Part shown: one piece after another, positions 6,718-13,747 of the stretch | Numbering within the stretch: position 1 is the stretch's first letter | Layout: every line of letters begins with the position of its first letter | Origin: an uncultured Clostridia bacterium | GTDB taxonomy: Bacteria > Bacillota > Clostridia > TANB77 > CAG-508 | DNA: 19,936 nucleotides | Assembly: GCA_948777935.1 (NCBI GenBank) | Contig: CAQDYY010000007.1 | Location: forward strand, 86,560-106,495 | Reading direction: 5' to 3' | Notes under the pieces: model-generated | Told to the model about the DNA's origin: nothing | Database searches by the model: none | Seen by the model: the letters and a program-made list of their open reading frames with translations, nothing else | Program-made: the position numbers and the translations under genes

Positions 6718-7935
6718 TTATTTTTCTAACTTATAAAATATCTTTTTACCTTTTTTCAAAATAGCATATCCATCTTTAAAATCATTATTAGATAACATAT
6801 ATGAAATATCTTCTATTTTTGAATCATTTAAACTAATACCACCTTGAGAAATTAACGTTCTTGCTTGACCTTTTGAAGGAGCAATACCAGTTAAAATAAT
6901 TGCATCTATAATAGATATATTTGAATTTTCCAATTTTATAGTAGGCATATTTTCTAAAGAACCAGAACCTTCAAATAATGCAATAGACGCTTCTTCAGCT
7001 TTTAAAGCTTCAGCTTCTCCATGTATTAGTTTGGTAATTTCAAAAGCAGCAATTTTCTTTGCTTCGTTAATATGTTCTCCTTCTAAAGAAGAAAGCCTTT
7101 TTACTTCATCCATTGGTAAATATGTAAGCATCCTTAATACATCATAAACCTCAGTATCTCCAATATTTCTCCAATATTGATAAAATTCATATGGAGAAGT
7201 TTTTGAGGCATCTAGCCATAATGCACCACTAACAGTTTTACCCATTTTTTTACCTTCTGCATTTAATAAAAGAGGGCAAGTAACACAAAAACTTCCATCT
7301 TTATGGATTTTACGGATTAAATCAACACCAGCAAGCATATTAGACCATTGGTCATCTCCACCAATTTCAACTTTACAGCCTTTAGTTTCAAAAAGATGTA
7401 AAAAGTCATAACTTTGCATTAACATATAATTTAACTCAAAAAATGTAAGACCTTTTTCCATACGTTGTTTAAAACATTCAGCATCAAGCATTCTATTTAC
7501 ATTAAAATAAATACCATAAGTACGAATAAAATCCATATAATTTAAGTCTAAAATCCAATCACCATTATTTACAATAATAGCAGCATTATCACCTTCAAAA
7601 GAAATAAACTTACTTACTTGTTTAATAATATTATCTACATTTTTAGAAATATCTTCTTTAGAAAGCATTTTTCTCATATCAGTTTTTCCACTTGGGTCAC
7701 CAATAAAAGCAGTTCCACCACCAATTAAAAGAATAGGGCGGTGACCACATTTTTGAAAATATGACATCATCATAAGGGGAATAAAATGACCAATATGAAT
7801 ACTATCAGCAGTTGGGTCTATTCCTAAATAAACTGAAAAACTTTCTTCCTCAGCTAATTTTTTAAATTCATCTTCAAAAGTAATTTGTTTAATTAAATCT
7901 CTTTCTTTTAATACATCATAAATTGATTTTTGCAT
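6718..7935 (-). CDS. tyrS: Tyrosyl-tRNA synthetase
   Basis: Charges tRNA-Tyr; class I, cytoplasmic, normally a dimer. An upstream in-frame ATG at 7947 would add MKFY but abuts the AAAGG motif, so ATG 7935 (MQKSIYDVLKERDLIKQ, 405 residues) is preferred; it matches the family's usual start, and AAGGATGA lies 8 bases before it. In 409-residue numbering: YLGIDPTADSIHIGH (HIGH at 51-54), GDPSGK at 83-88, GGDDQWSN around 196-203 (tyrosine and tRNA recognition), KMGKT (234-238, the KMSKS loop), and an S4 RNA-binding domain from about 345 (PSKGQARTLISQGGI). No T-box precedes it. It follows the zinc-ribbon gene by about 90 bases and is probably co-transcribed with it. Confidence 0.95.
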   Translation of the reverse strand: MQKSIYDVLKERDLIKQITFEDEFKKLAEEESFSVYLGIDPTADSIHIGHFIPLMMMSYFQKCGHRPILLIGGGTAFIGDPSGKTDMRKMLSKEDISKNVDNIIKQVSKFISFEGDNAAIIVNNGDWILDLNYMDFIRTYGIYFNVNRMLDAECFKQRMEKGLTFFELNYMLMQSYDFLHLFETKGCKVEIGGDDQWSNMLAGVDLIRKIHKDGSFCVTCPLLLNAEGKKMGKTVSGALWLDASKTSPYEFYQYWRNIGDTEVYDVLRMLTYLPMDEVKRLSSLEGEHINEAKKIAAFEITKLIHGEAEALKAEEASIALFEGSGSLENMPTIKLENSNISIIDAIILTGIAPSKGQARTLISQGGISLNDSKIEDISYMLSNNDFKDGYAILKKGKKIFYKLEK

Positions 7936-7980
7936 ATAAAATTTCATCCTTTCTTTATATTAAAATGGGCAGATATAAAA

Positions 7981-8010
7981 TGTAAGGGCGGAATCTATTT
8001 CCGCCCACAT
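7981..8010. repeat. Short GGGCGGAA/TTCCGCCC hairpin element
   Basis: GGGCGGAA (7986-7993) and TTCCGCCC (7999-8006) form a perfect 8-bp GC-rich stem, preceded by TGTAA and followed by ACAT. AAAATGT (7977-7983) and ACATTTT (8019-8025) can extend the pairing. It lies between the zinc-ribbon gene and tyrS and has the same TGTA(A/G)GGGCG...CGCCC design as 13682-13704. Confidence 0.6.
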
Positions 8011-8023
8011 ATATTAGGACATT

Positions 8024-8278
8024 TTACAAATTTACATTTCCTATATTTAATTTACTAGATATTTCTGCAAACTCTTCATTTCCTAGATAACGATTTAGAT
8101 TTTTTACAGAAATTCCTGTATCAACAGCAATAGAATCAATAGAATTTGCTTGAATATCTCCTTCAAAATAATTTCTTAATTTAGAAAGTTCAAAATTATC
8201 CTTTGGGCTACAATTTTCACAAATATTGCTTTCTGATAAATAAAAACTACCACAACGTTCACATTTTTTAAATTCCAT
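8024..8278 (-). CDS. Zinc-ribbon protein with a helix-turn-helix-like tail
   Basis: An 84-residue protein beginning at ATG 8278, chosen because GGAGGA lies 6 bases before it; a longer frame to 8329 has no such site. Cys6-x2-Cys9 and Cys20-x2-Cys23 form a zinc ribbon. Residues about 44-72 (NSIDSIAVDTGISVKNLNRYL) read as a helix-turn-helix, with the SIAVDTGISVKNL spacing of a MerR- or sigma-like recognition unit. This arrangement resembles the small flagellar-operon protein family that includes B. subtilis YvyF, but no flagellar genes are in the window. It may be a small regulator or nucleic-acid-binding protein. tyrS follows on the same strand. Confidence 0.7.
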   Translation of the reverse strand: MEFKKCERCGSFYLSESNICENCSPKDNFELSKLRNYFEGDIQANSIDSIAVDTGISVKNLNRYLGNEEFAEISSKLNIGNVNL

Positions 8279-8319
8279 AATAATCCTCCAAAACTTAAAA
8301 TCTTTTGTTTTCTTCACAC

Positions 8320-8328
8320 ATTCTATCA
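8320..8328 (-). promoter_or_regulatory. Possible extended -10 for the zinc-ribbon gene
   Basis: On the minus strand TGA-TAGAAT occupies 8328-8320, about 40 bases before the ATG. The -35 region is only TTTTAT-like, so the call rests on the extended -10. Confidence 0.35.
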
Positions 8329-8365
8329 TAAAATAAAAAAAAATAAAAGAAAAAAATGAAAAATA

Positions 8366-8393
8366 TTGACAAAAATTTAAAATATGGTAATAT
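8366..8393 (+). promoter_or_regulatory. Sigma-A promoter of the rubrerythrin gene
   Basis: A perfect TTGACA (8366-8371), 16-base spacer and TAATAT (8388-8393). Start of transcription near 8400, followed by AAGGAGG at 8406-8412. No evident PerR-type dyad was found. Confidence 0.75.
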
Positions 8394-8420
8394 ATTGAAA
8401 ATAAAAAAGGAGGAATTTAT

Positions 8421-8975
8421 ATGAAAGCATATGTATGTAAAGTATGTGGATATGTACACTTTGGAGAAGAAGCACCAGAAAGATGCCCACAATGCGGAGT
8501 AGGCAGTGAAATGTTTGAATTAAGAGAAGAAACAAGTGGAGCAAAAGATTATGCAGATGAACACAAGATTGGTGTAGCAAAAGGGTTAGATGAAGAAGTT
8601 GTAAAAGGGCTAAGAGATAACTTTAACGGAGAATGTTGTGAAGTAGGAATGTATCTTGCAATGAGTCGTCAAGCTGATCGTGAAGGTTACCCAGAAATTG
8701 CAGAAGCATATAAAAGATATGCATGGGAAGAAGCAGAACATGCAGCTAAATTTGCAGAACTATTAGGAGAAATTGTACATGCAGATACAAAGAAAAACCT
8801 AATGTTAAGAGCAGAAGCAGAACATGGTGCTTGTATGGGGAAAAAAGAACTTGCAACACGTGCAAAAGAATTAGGATATGATGCAATACATGATACAGTA
8901 CATGAAATGTGCAAAGATGAAGCACGTCATGGTAGAGGTTTTGATGGATTACTAAAAAGATATTTTAATGCATAA
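8421..8975 (+). CDS. Reverse-type rubrerythrin
   Basis: A non-haem di-iron peroxide-reducing protein that protects anaerobes from H2O2 and O2; electrons arrive via a rubredoxin-type centre. In its 184 residues the rubredoxin-like domain is N-terminal (Cys6-x2-Cys9, Cys22-x2-Cys25), the reverse of classical rubrerythrin, as in the clostridial reverse rubrerythrins. A ferritin-like four-helix domain follows, with candidate iron ligands Glu71 or Glu74, Glu104-x2-His107, Glu132 or Glu134 and Glu167-x2-His170 (DEARH). AAGGAGG lies about 8 bases before ATG 8421. It is monocistronic, with its own near-consensus promoter and a hairpin after it. Strong start signals suggest high expression. Confidence 0.95.
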   Translation: MKAYVCKVCGYVHFGEEAPERCPQCGVGSEMFELREETSGAKDYADEHKIGVAKGLDEEVVKGLRDNFNGECCEVGMYLAMSRQADREGYPEIAEAYKRYAWEEAEHAAKFAELLGEIVHADTKKNLMLRAEAEHGACMGKKELATRAKELGYDAIHDTVHEMCKDEARHGRGFDGLLKRYFNA

Positions 8976-8983
8976 ATTTTTAA

Positions 8984-9010
8984 AGAACATGTCATAAATT
9001 GGCATGTTCT
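8984..9010. terminator. Bidirectional hairpin between convergent genes
   Basis: AGAACATGTC (8984-8993) pairs with GGCATGTTCT (9001-9010) with one G-U pair. The plus side has a poor T tail (CTGTATT); the minus side runs into TTTAAAAATTT. It probably serves the rubrerythrin gene and the minus-strand gene ending at 9032. Confidence 0.6.
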
Positions 9011-9031
9011 CTGTATTAGAATTTATAATTT

Positions 9032-9568
9032 TTAAAATAATGCACTTGTTGGAATATACATGTCATCTGGTGGAGAAACATATTCATTAATTGGCTTATC
9101 ACAAGATTTCATTTCTTCTATTTTAATAACAGGAATATCACCATGATAATTACCTTTTATTATACTACCAGTAACTTCTACCCAAACTCCATCATTAAAA
9201 TTACTTGCTTCTTTATAATCACATAAAAAACCTACTACAACAGTTTCATTGTTAGAACCAACCTTCATATTCCTTCCTAAAACAAACTGTGTACTACTAA
9301 AATCATAAACACGATATACAAATCCAGTAAAATGAATTTTTTGACCAATATGTTCATCTAAATTATCATGAACAGATTTTAAAATATTTGTATAATTATT
9401 AGAAGAAATATCATAAACTTCTGGAATTGGAAGTTCGTGGTCACTATGTTCACCGTTAAAAACTTTATAAATACTTATCCCAGCAATAACCATAACAACT
9501 AAAAACAATATAACAAATCCAAGCTTAAAAATAAATTTATGACCTAATTTAACATTACAAACAAACAT
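9032..9568 (-). CDS. Membrane-anchored OB-fold protein resembling the TIGR03943/YcgQ C-terminal region
   Basis: 178 residues. One transmembrane helix (about 15-36) is followed by an extracytoplasmic domain. Residues about 74-158 (GQKIHFTGFVYR, then VVVGFLCDYKEA, then GVWVEVTGSIIKGNYHGDIP) read as a beta-rich OB-like fold like the C-terminal half of TIGR03943 family (YcgQ-type) proteins; the ending PPDDMYIPTSALF also fits that family as I recall it. Family members normally sit beside a YcgR/DUF318 permease; none is in this window, and the N-terminal multi-helix part is absent, so this is a stand-alone anchored domain. AGAGGT lies 5 bases before ATG 9568. A TTGTCA box is present on the minus strand at 9622-9617 but no good -10 follows at normal spacing. 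Confidence 0.65.
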   Translation of the reverse strand: MFVCNVKLGHKFIFKLGFVILFLVVMVIAGISIYKVFNGEHSDHELPIPEVYDISSNNYTNILKSVHDNLDEHIGQKIHFTGFVYRVYDFSSTQFVLGRNMKVGSNNETVVVGFLCDYKEASNFNDGVWVEVTGSIIKGNYHGDIPVIKIEEMKSCDKPINEYVSPPDDMYIPTSALF

Positions 9569-9644
9569 AGCATACCTCTTTTCTATCTAATATCTATGTG
9601 TAAAAAGCAAAAAATATGACAATTTATAAATTTTTAAAAAATAC

Positions 9645-9672
9645 TTGTAAATATTTTAATAATTGATATAAT
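9645..9672 (+). promoter_or_regulatory. Extended -10 promoter of pfkA
   Basis: TTGTAA (9645-9650), 16-base spacer, TGA-TATAAT (9664-9672). The same TTGATATAAT box recurs before argS, and TGATATAAT before the secreted ChW gene. Confidence 0.75.
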
Positions 9673-9715
9673 AGTACTGTTATAAAGTTAAGAATAAAGA
9701 GGAGATGTATTTAGT

Positions 9716-10852
9716 ATGGTAAAAAAAGTAGCAATTTTAACAAATGGTGGAGATGCACCAGGGTTAAATGCAGTTATTCGTGCTATTGTAAAAACAGCAG
9801 AAACAAATGGAGTTGAGTGCTATGGTTATATTGAAGGATATAGAGGGTTATTAGACAACAACTATGTAAAATTAGACTCAAACGGAAATGCCTCAGGGCT
9901 TCTTCATCGTGGGGGAACAGTAATAGGAACTTCAAATAATACAAATGTATTCAATTTAAAAGTAGAAGAAAATGGACAAACAGTATATAAAGATATGTCT
10001 GAACATTGTGTTGAAAATATTAAAAAAGCAGGATTTGACTGTATATTCACATTAGGTGGAGATGGAACACAAAAATCTGCAAGAGATTTCTCATTAAGAG
10101 GAGTAAATGTAATAGGTGTTCCAAAAACAATAGATAATGACGTAGCAGATACAGACATTACATTTGGATATAATACAGCAGTATCTGTTGCAACAGAAGC
10201 ATTGGATCGTTTGCATACAACAGCAGAATCTCACCATAGAATTATGGTATTAGAAGTAATGGGAAGATATGCAGGATGGATTGCATTAGAATCAGCTATT
10301 GCAGGAGGAGCAGATGCATGTTTAATTCCAGAGATTCCATATGATATAAATAAAGTTGCGCAAAAAGTAAATGAGAGAAAAGCAAATGGAAAACAATTTA
10401 GTATTGTAGTTGTATCAGAAGGAGCAAAACCAATTGACGGGGAAATCATTATAAAGAAAAAATTAGATGATGGAAAAGGACTAGATAATATTCGTTTAGG
10501 TGGAATTGGTGAAAAAGTAGCAAATGACCTAGAAGAATTAACAGGACTAACTGCAAGAAATACAGTTTTAGGATATGTGCAAAGAGGTGGAACACCAACA
10601 TCATATGACCGTGTATTATCTAGTAAATATGGTGTAAAAGCAATGAGACTTGCAATGAAAGGTGTATTTAATGTATTAGTAAATTACCGTGATGGAAAGA
10701 TGGGATATGTATCATTAGAAGAAGTTGTTGGAAACAACAAAGAAATAGGTGCAGCATCTGGAAACACTAAAGAAAGCAATATAAGAAAAATTAAAATGGA
10801 TGATGATCTAATTAAAACAGCAAAAAGTTTAGGAATGTCATTAGGTGAGTAA
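9716..10852 (+). CDS. pfkA: 6-phosphofructokinase (mixed-signature PfkA family)
   Basis: Phosphorylates fructose-6-phosphate to fructose-1,6-bisphosphate, the committed step of glycolysis; cytoplasmic. 378 residues, longer than E. coli PfkA (320). Visible motifs: TNGGDAPGLNAVIR (9-22, phosphoryl-donor loop), GGDGT (114-118), GVPKTIDND (134-142, with catalytic Asp140), MGRYAGWIA, and GYVQRGGTPTSYDR in the sugar-phosphate site. The donor-selecting positions are Gly117 (equivalent to E. coli Gly104, ATP-type) and Lys137 (equivalent to Gly124, where PPi enzymes have Lys). The Gly/Lys pair is the group III or mixed type, found in some ATP-dependent actinobacterial enzymes, so ATP use is likely but not certain. 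GAGGAGAT lies about 10 bases upstream. A membrane-protein gene follows after 50 bases without a terminator. Confidence 0.95.
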   Translation: MVKKVAILTNGGDAPGLNAVIRAIVKTAETNGVECYGYIEGYRGLLDNNYVKLDSNGNASGLLHRGGTVIGTSNNTNVFNLKVEENGQTVYKDMSEHCVENIKKAGFDCIFTLGGDGTQKSARDFSLRGVNVIGVPKTIDNDVADTDITFGYNTAVSVATEALDRLHTTAESHHRIMVLEVMGRYAGWIALESAIAGGADACLIPEIPYDINKVAQKVNERKANGKQFSIVVVSEGAKPIDGEIIIKKKLDDGKGLDNIRLGGIGEKVANDLEELTGLTARNTVLGYVQRGGTPTSYDRVLSSKYGVKAMRLAMKGVFNVLVNYRDGKMGYVSLEEVVGNNKEIGAASGNTKESNIRKIKMDDDLIKTAKSLGMSLGE

Positions 10853-10902
10853 TAAATATAGCAAAAGATGAATATAAATGGAACAAGAAAAGGGGAAAGT
10901 AT

Positions 10903-11610
10903 ATGGAAGAAAATAAAAATGAAGAGCAAAACAAAAAAGAAACAAATGTAAGTACAGAAGAAATAAAAAAGGAAACAGTAGATACTGTTAATCAAGTAAA
11001 AGAAACCATTAAAAATGTAGATATTAAAAAAGATGCAAAAGAGGCAACAGGCTTTGTAAGTTCTATGTTTAAAGATCCATTTGGAACAATAAAGCAAATA
11101 GTAAATGATAATACAAATAAATACTTTAAAATAGCTATAATTTTTATGATTATATGGATAGTAGCCATTTTTATAGGAAGTTTACTTGCAACAACACCAA
11201 TGCATAGATTTTCATTTAATTTAGCATTTAAGCAAATTTTATCTATAATAAAAGCAGTAGTAGCACCATTAATAGCTGTAATTGTACTTTCTGGAATTAT
11301 TTATTTAATGAATAAAGAAAACAAAAAATCAATTGTAACAATTATAACAGCTATTGTTACAGCAAAAATACCATCAATCATAGCAACTGTAGTAAGCTTA
11401 CTAACAATAATAGACTATAAAGTATCATATATAACAGCACCATTTTCTTCATTATGTAATGTGATTAGTATTATATTAATGTATTTTGCTACAAAATCAA
11501 TTTTTGGAGAAGAACAAAACTCAAAGTTCTTTAAGAAATTTGTAATAATAGAAACAATATATTATGCAATATATATAGTAGTGTCTTTCTTAGGAATTAA
11601 TATAAGATAA
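10903..11610 (+). CDS. Five-helix membrane protein, Yip1-like layout, function unknown
   Basis: 235 residues. Residues 1-50 are a charged, low-complexity Glu/Lys/Asn tail on the cytoplasmic side. FKDPFGTIKQIV (56-67) is an amphipathic segment before the membrane. Hydrophobic helices lie at about 76-95, 112-135, 143-170, 178-200 and 212-231. A short soluble N-terminus followed by a pre-membrane amphipathic segment and five helices recalls Yip1-domain membrane proteins, but the match is by layout only. GGGGAAAG lies about 6 bases before ATG 10903. It is probably co-transcribed with pfkA and ends before the MITE-like element and the strong terminator at 11865-11902. Confidence 0.7.
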   Translation: MEENKNEEQNKKETNVSTEEIKKETVDTVNQVKETIKNVDIKKDAKEATGFVSSMFKDPFGTIKQIVNDNTNKYFKIAIIFMIIWIVAIFIGSLLATTPMHRFSFNLAFKQILSIIKAVVAPLIAVIVLSGIIYLMNKENKKSIVTIITAIVTAKIPSIIATVVSLLTIIDYKVSYITAPFSSLCNVISIILMYFATKSIFGEEQNSKFFKKFVIIETIYYAIYIVVSFLGINIR

Positions 11611-11613
11611 GGT

Positions 11614-11859
11614 ATTAATAGAAATTTAGTTATTAGATAATGGTTTTAGCTTATTAGAACCCCCAGTCGTTCTTACGAACGACAGCCCCCTTAAATAAAG
11701 GGGCCTTTACTCTACTATTTTAGACTAGAATAGTTATTTTGAAGAGTAGAGAAAAGCCTCCTTTACTTAAGGGAGGTGGCAGTGCAAAGCACTGACGGAG
11801 GGTTCTTAGAAAAATTTTCACAAAGAGATGTAAAAAACATTATCCATTAATAGAAATTT
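11614..11859. mobile_element. MITE-like palindromic element
   Basis: The core at about 11654-11810 is an imperfect palindrome. The left end TTAGAACCCCCAGTC faces the right end GACGGAGGGTTCTTAG; further in, CCTTTACTCTAC (11703-11714) faces GTAGAGAAAAGCC near 11747. Each arm holds its own hairpin: GTCGTTC-TTAC-GAACGAC (11666-11683) and CAGTGC-AAA-GCACTG (11780-11794). A 14-bp direct repeat, ATTAATAGAAATTT, occurs at 11614-11627 and 11846-11859, and GATAATG/CATTATC sits just inside each copy, as expected if a larger element carries terminal inverted repeats and a target duplication. It has no coding capacity. Palindromes with CCCCC and GGAGGTGGCAG ends are widespread in gut Firmicutes as I recall them. 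GC content is far above its neighbours. Confidence 0.65.
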
Positions 11860-11864
11860 TAAAT

Positions 11865-11902
11865 AAAAAAGAATAAAAACCTTCCGTTTTTATTCTTTTT
11901 TT
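11865..11902 (+). terminator. Strong terminator before argS
   Basis: AAAAAAGAATAAAAAC (11865-11880) pairs with GTTTTTATTCTTTTTT (11886-11901) around CTTCC, a 16-bp stem ending in a run of T. It ends the pfkA unit. Confidence 0.88.
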
Positions 11903-11910
11903 GATATAAT
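11901..11910 (+). promoter_or_regulatory. Extended -10 promoter of argS, directly after the terminator
   Basis: TTGATATAAT (11901-11910) contains TGA-TATAAT. The -35 position falls in the terminator loop (TTCCGT-like, weak), so recognition would rely on the extended -10. AGAAAGG and ATG 11940 follow. Confidence 0.55.
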
Positions 11911-11939
11911 TGAAAAATAAAATAGAAAGGCGATAGAGA

Positions 11940-13655
11940 ATGAAAGATTTTAAAGAGCAAATTGCAAGTATATTAGTTCAAGTAATTAATATGGATAAAG
12001 AAGAAATAGAAAAAAGTATAGAAGTTCCAAAAGATGAGAAAATGGGAGATTATGCATTCCCTTGTTTTCGTTTAGCAAAAACTTTTGGAAAAGCACCAAA
12101 TCTTATTGCAGAAGAACTAAAAAATAAAATTGAGCTTCAAAACACAGATATTGAAAAAGTAGAAAACCAAGGAGCATATATAAATTTTACGTTAAAAAAA
12201 GAAGTACTTGCAAAAGAAGTTATAGAAGAGATAACTAATAAAAAAGAAAACTATGGAAAACAAGAAATAGGAAAAGGACAGACTATATTAGTAGAATACT
12301 CTTCTCCAAATATTGCAAAACCATTTCATATTGGGCATTTAAGAACAACACTAATTGGAAGAGCCCTATATAACATATATAAAACACTTGGGTATAATAC
12401 TATTGGAATTAACCATTTAGGAGATTATGGAACACAATTTGGAAAAATGATAGAAGGATATAAAAGATGGGGAAATGAATATAACTTAGAAGAAAATCCA
12501 ATAGAAAAATTAACAGATATATATGTAAGAATTAATGCACTTTGTAAAGAAGATGAGAGTGTATTAGATGTATGTAGAGATAACTTTAAAAAACTAGAAG
12601 AGGGCGACGAATATTGTACAAACTTATGGAAAAAGTTTAGAGACCTTAGTTTAAAAGAATTCTATCGTATATATGATTTATTAGATATTAGTTTTGATTC
12701 GCTAAATGGAGAAGCATTTTATTCAGATAAAACTGATGAAGTAATAGAAATCCTAGAAAAAACAGGAAAACTAGTAGAATCAGAAGGAGCAAGAATTATA
12801 GATTTAGAAGAACAAAAAATGCCACCTTGTATAGTGTGCAAGTCTAATGGATCTACAATTTATGCAACAAGAGATTTAGCAGCAATATTGTATAGAACAA
12901 GAACATATGATTTCGATAAATGTCTATATGTAGTAGCATATGAACAAAACTTACACTTTAAGCAAATATTTGAAGTAGCAAAACTACTAGGAATAAAAGA
13001 AAAATGCCAAAAGGGGCTAGAACATATTTCATATGGGATGGTACATTTAAAAAGTGGAAAAATGTCAACACGTGAAGGAAATGTTATTAAAGTAGAAGAA
13101 CTATTACAAGAAGCAATCGAAAGAGTAAGAAAAATTATAGAAGAAAAAAATCCAGAGTTAACAGAAGAAGAAAAAGATGATATTGCAAAAAAAGTAGGAA
13201 TTGGAGCAGTAATATATAACGATTTAGCAGGAAGTAGAATAAAAGATGAAATATTTGATTGGGATATAATACTAAACTTTAATGGAGAAACAGGACCATA
13301 TATTCAATATACGTATGTACGTACAAACAGTGTACTAAAAAAAGTACAATATGTTCCAGAACTTTTAGAAGTTAAGCTAGAAAATATATTAGATGAAGAG
13401 GCATATAAAGTATTAAAACTACTATACACATACCCAGAAACAATACGAAATGTAGCCGAAAAGAATGAACCATCAATACTTTCAAGGTATTTAATAGAAC
13501 TTGCAAAAACATATAGTAGTTTCTATAATGAAAACAAAATAATAACAGAAGAAAAAGACATACAAAATGCAAGGGTATATTTAACATATTTAACAAATCA
13601 AGTATTAAAAAACGGAGCACATCTATTAGGAATCGAAATGCCTGAAAAAATGTAA
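11940..13655 (+). CDS. argS: Arginyl-tRNA synthetase
   Basis: Charges tRNA-Arg; class I, monomeric, needs tRNA for amino acid activation. 571 residues, typical length. Residues 1-90 are the N-terminal Add1 domain with a QGAYINFTL end. SSPNIAKPFHIGHLR has HIGH at 130-133. TIGINHLGDYGTQFGKMI follows. KMSTR (374-378), in LKSGKMSTREGNVI, replaces the KMSKS loop in the usual ArgRS manner. Residues about 455-571 are the helical DALR anticodon-binding domain (GPYIQYTYVRTNSVL near its start). AGAAAGG lies 9 bases before ATG 11940. No T-box precedes it; it has its own short leader. manA follows after 92 bases with only a GC-rich hairpin between. Confidence 0.96.
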   Translation: MKDFKEQIASILVQVINMDKEEIEKSIEVPKDEKMGDYAFPCFRLAKTFGKAPNLIAEELKNKIELQNTDIEKVENQGAYINFTLKKEVLAKEVIEEITNKKENYGKQEIGKGQTILVEYSSPNIAKPFHIGHLRTTLIGRALYNIYKTLGYNTIGINHLGDYGTQFGKMIEGYKRWGNEYNLEENPIEKLTDIYVRINALCKEDESVLDVCRDNFKKLEEGDEYCTNLWKKFRDLSLKEFYRIYDLLDISFDSLNGEAFYSDKTDEVIEILEKTGKLVESEGARIIDLEEQKMPPCIVCKSNGSTIYATRDLAAILYRTRTYDFDKCLYVVAYEQNLHFKQIFEVAKLLGIKEKCQKGLEHISYGMVHLKSGKMSTREGNVIKVEELLQEAIERVRKIIEEKNPELTEEEKDDIAKKVGIGAVIYNDLAGSRIKDEIFDWDIILNFNGETGPYIQYTYVRTNSVLKKVQYVPELLEVKLENILDEEAYKVLKLLYTYPETIRNVAEKNEPSILSRYLIELAKTYSSFYNENKIITEEKDIQNARVYLTYLTNQVLKNGAHLLGIEMPEKM

Positions 13656-13681
13656 TGAAAGTGTATTAAGGAATATAGAGG

Positions 13682-13705
13682 TGTAGGGGCGATTTTAATC
13701 GCCCG
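13682..13705. repeat. Short GGGCGATT/AATCGCCC hairpin element
   Basis: GGGCGATT (13687-13694) and AATCGCCC (13697-13704) form a perfect 8-bp stem preceded by TGTAG, the same design as the hairpin at 7981-8006. It lies between argS and manA. The tail GTTCTTCAC is T-poor, so it is a poor terminator and argS-manA read-through is likely. Confidence 0.6.
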
Positions 13706-13747
13706 TTCTTCACAGAAATTACTAAACTTATTTTATGGAGGTTAACA

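Noticed and set aside
7936..7947. tyrS start at ATG 7947
   Set aside because: The ribosome binding motif directly abuts this ATG; ATG 7935 has proper spacing and matches the family N-terminus.
10684..11097. 137-residue minus-strand ORF
   Set aside because: Antisense shadow of the pfkA end and the membrane-protein start; Phe/Ile-rich as expected from reversed Lys/Asn codons.
13687..13710. Hairpin considered as an argS terminator
   Set aside because: No T tract follows and the same hairpin design occurs elsewhere as a dispersed element.
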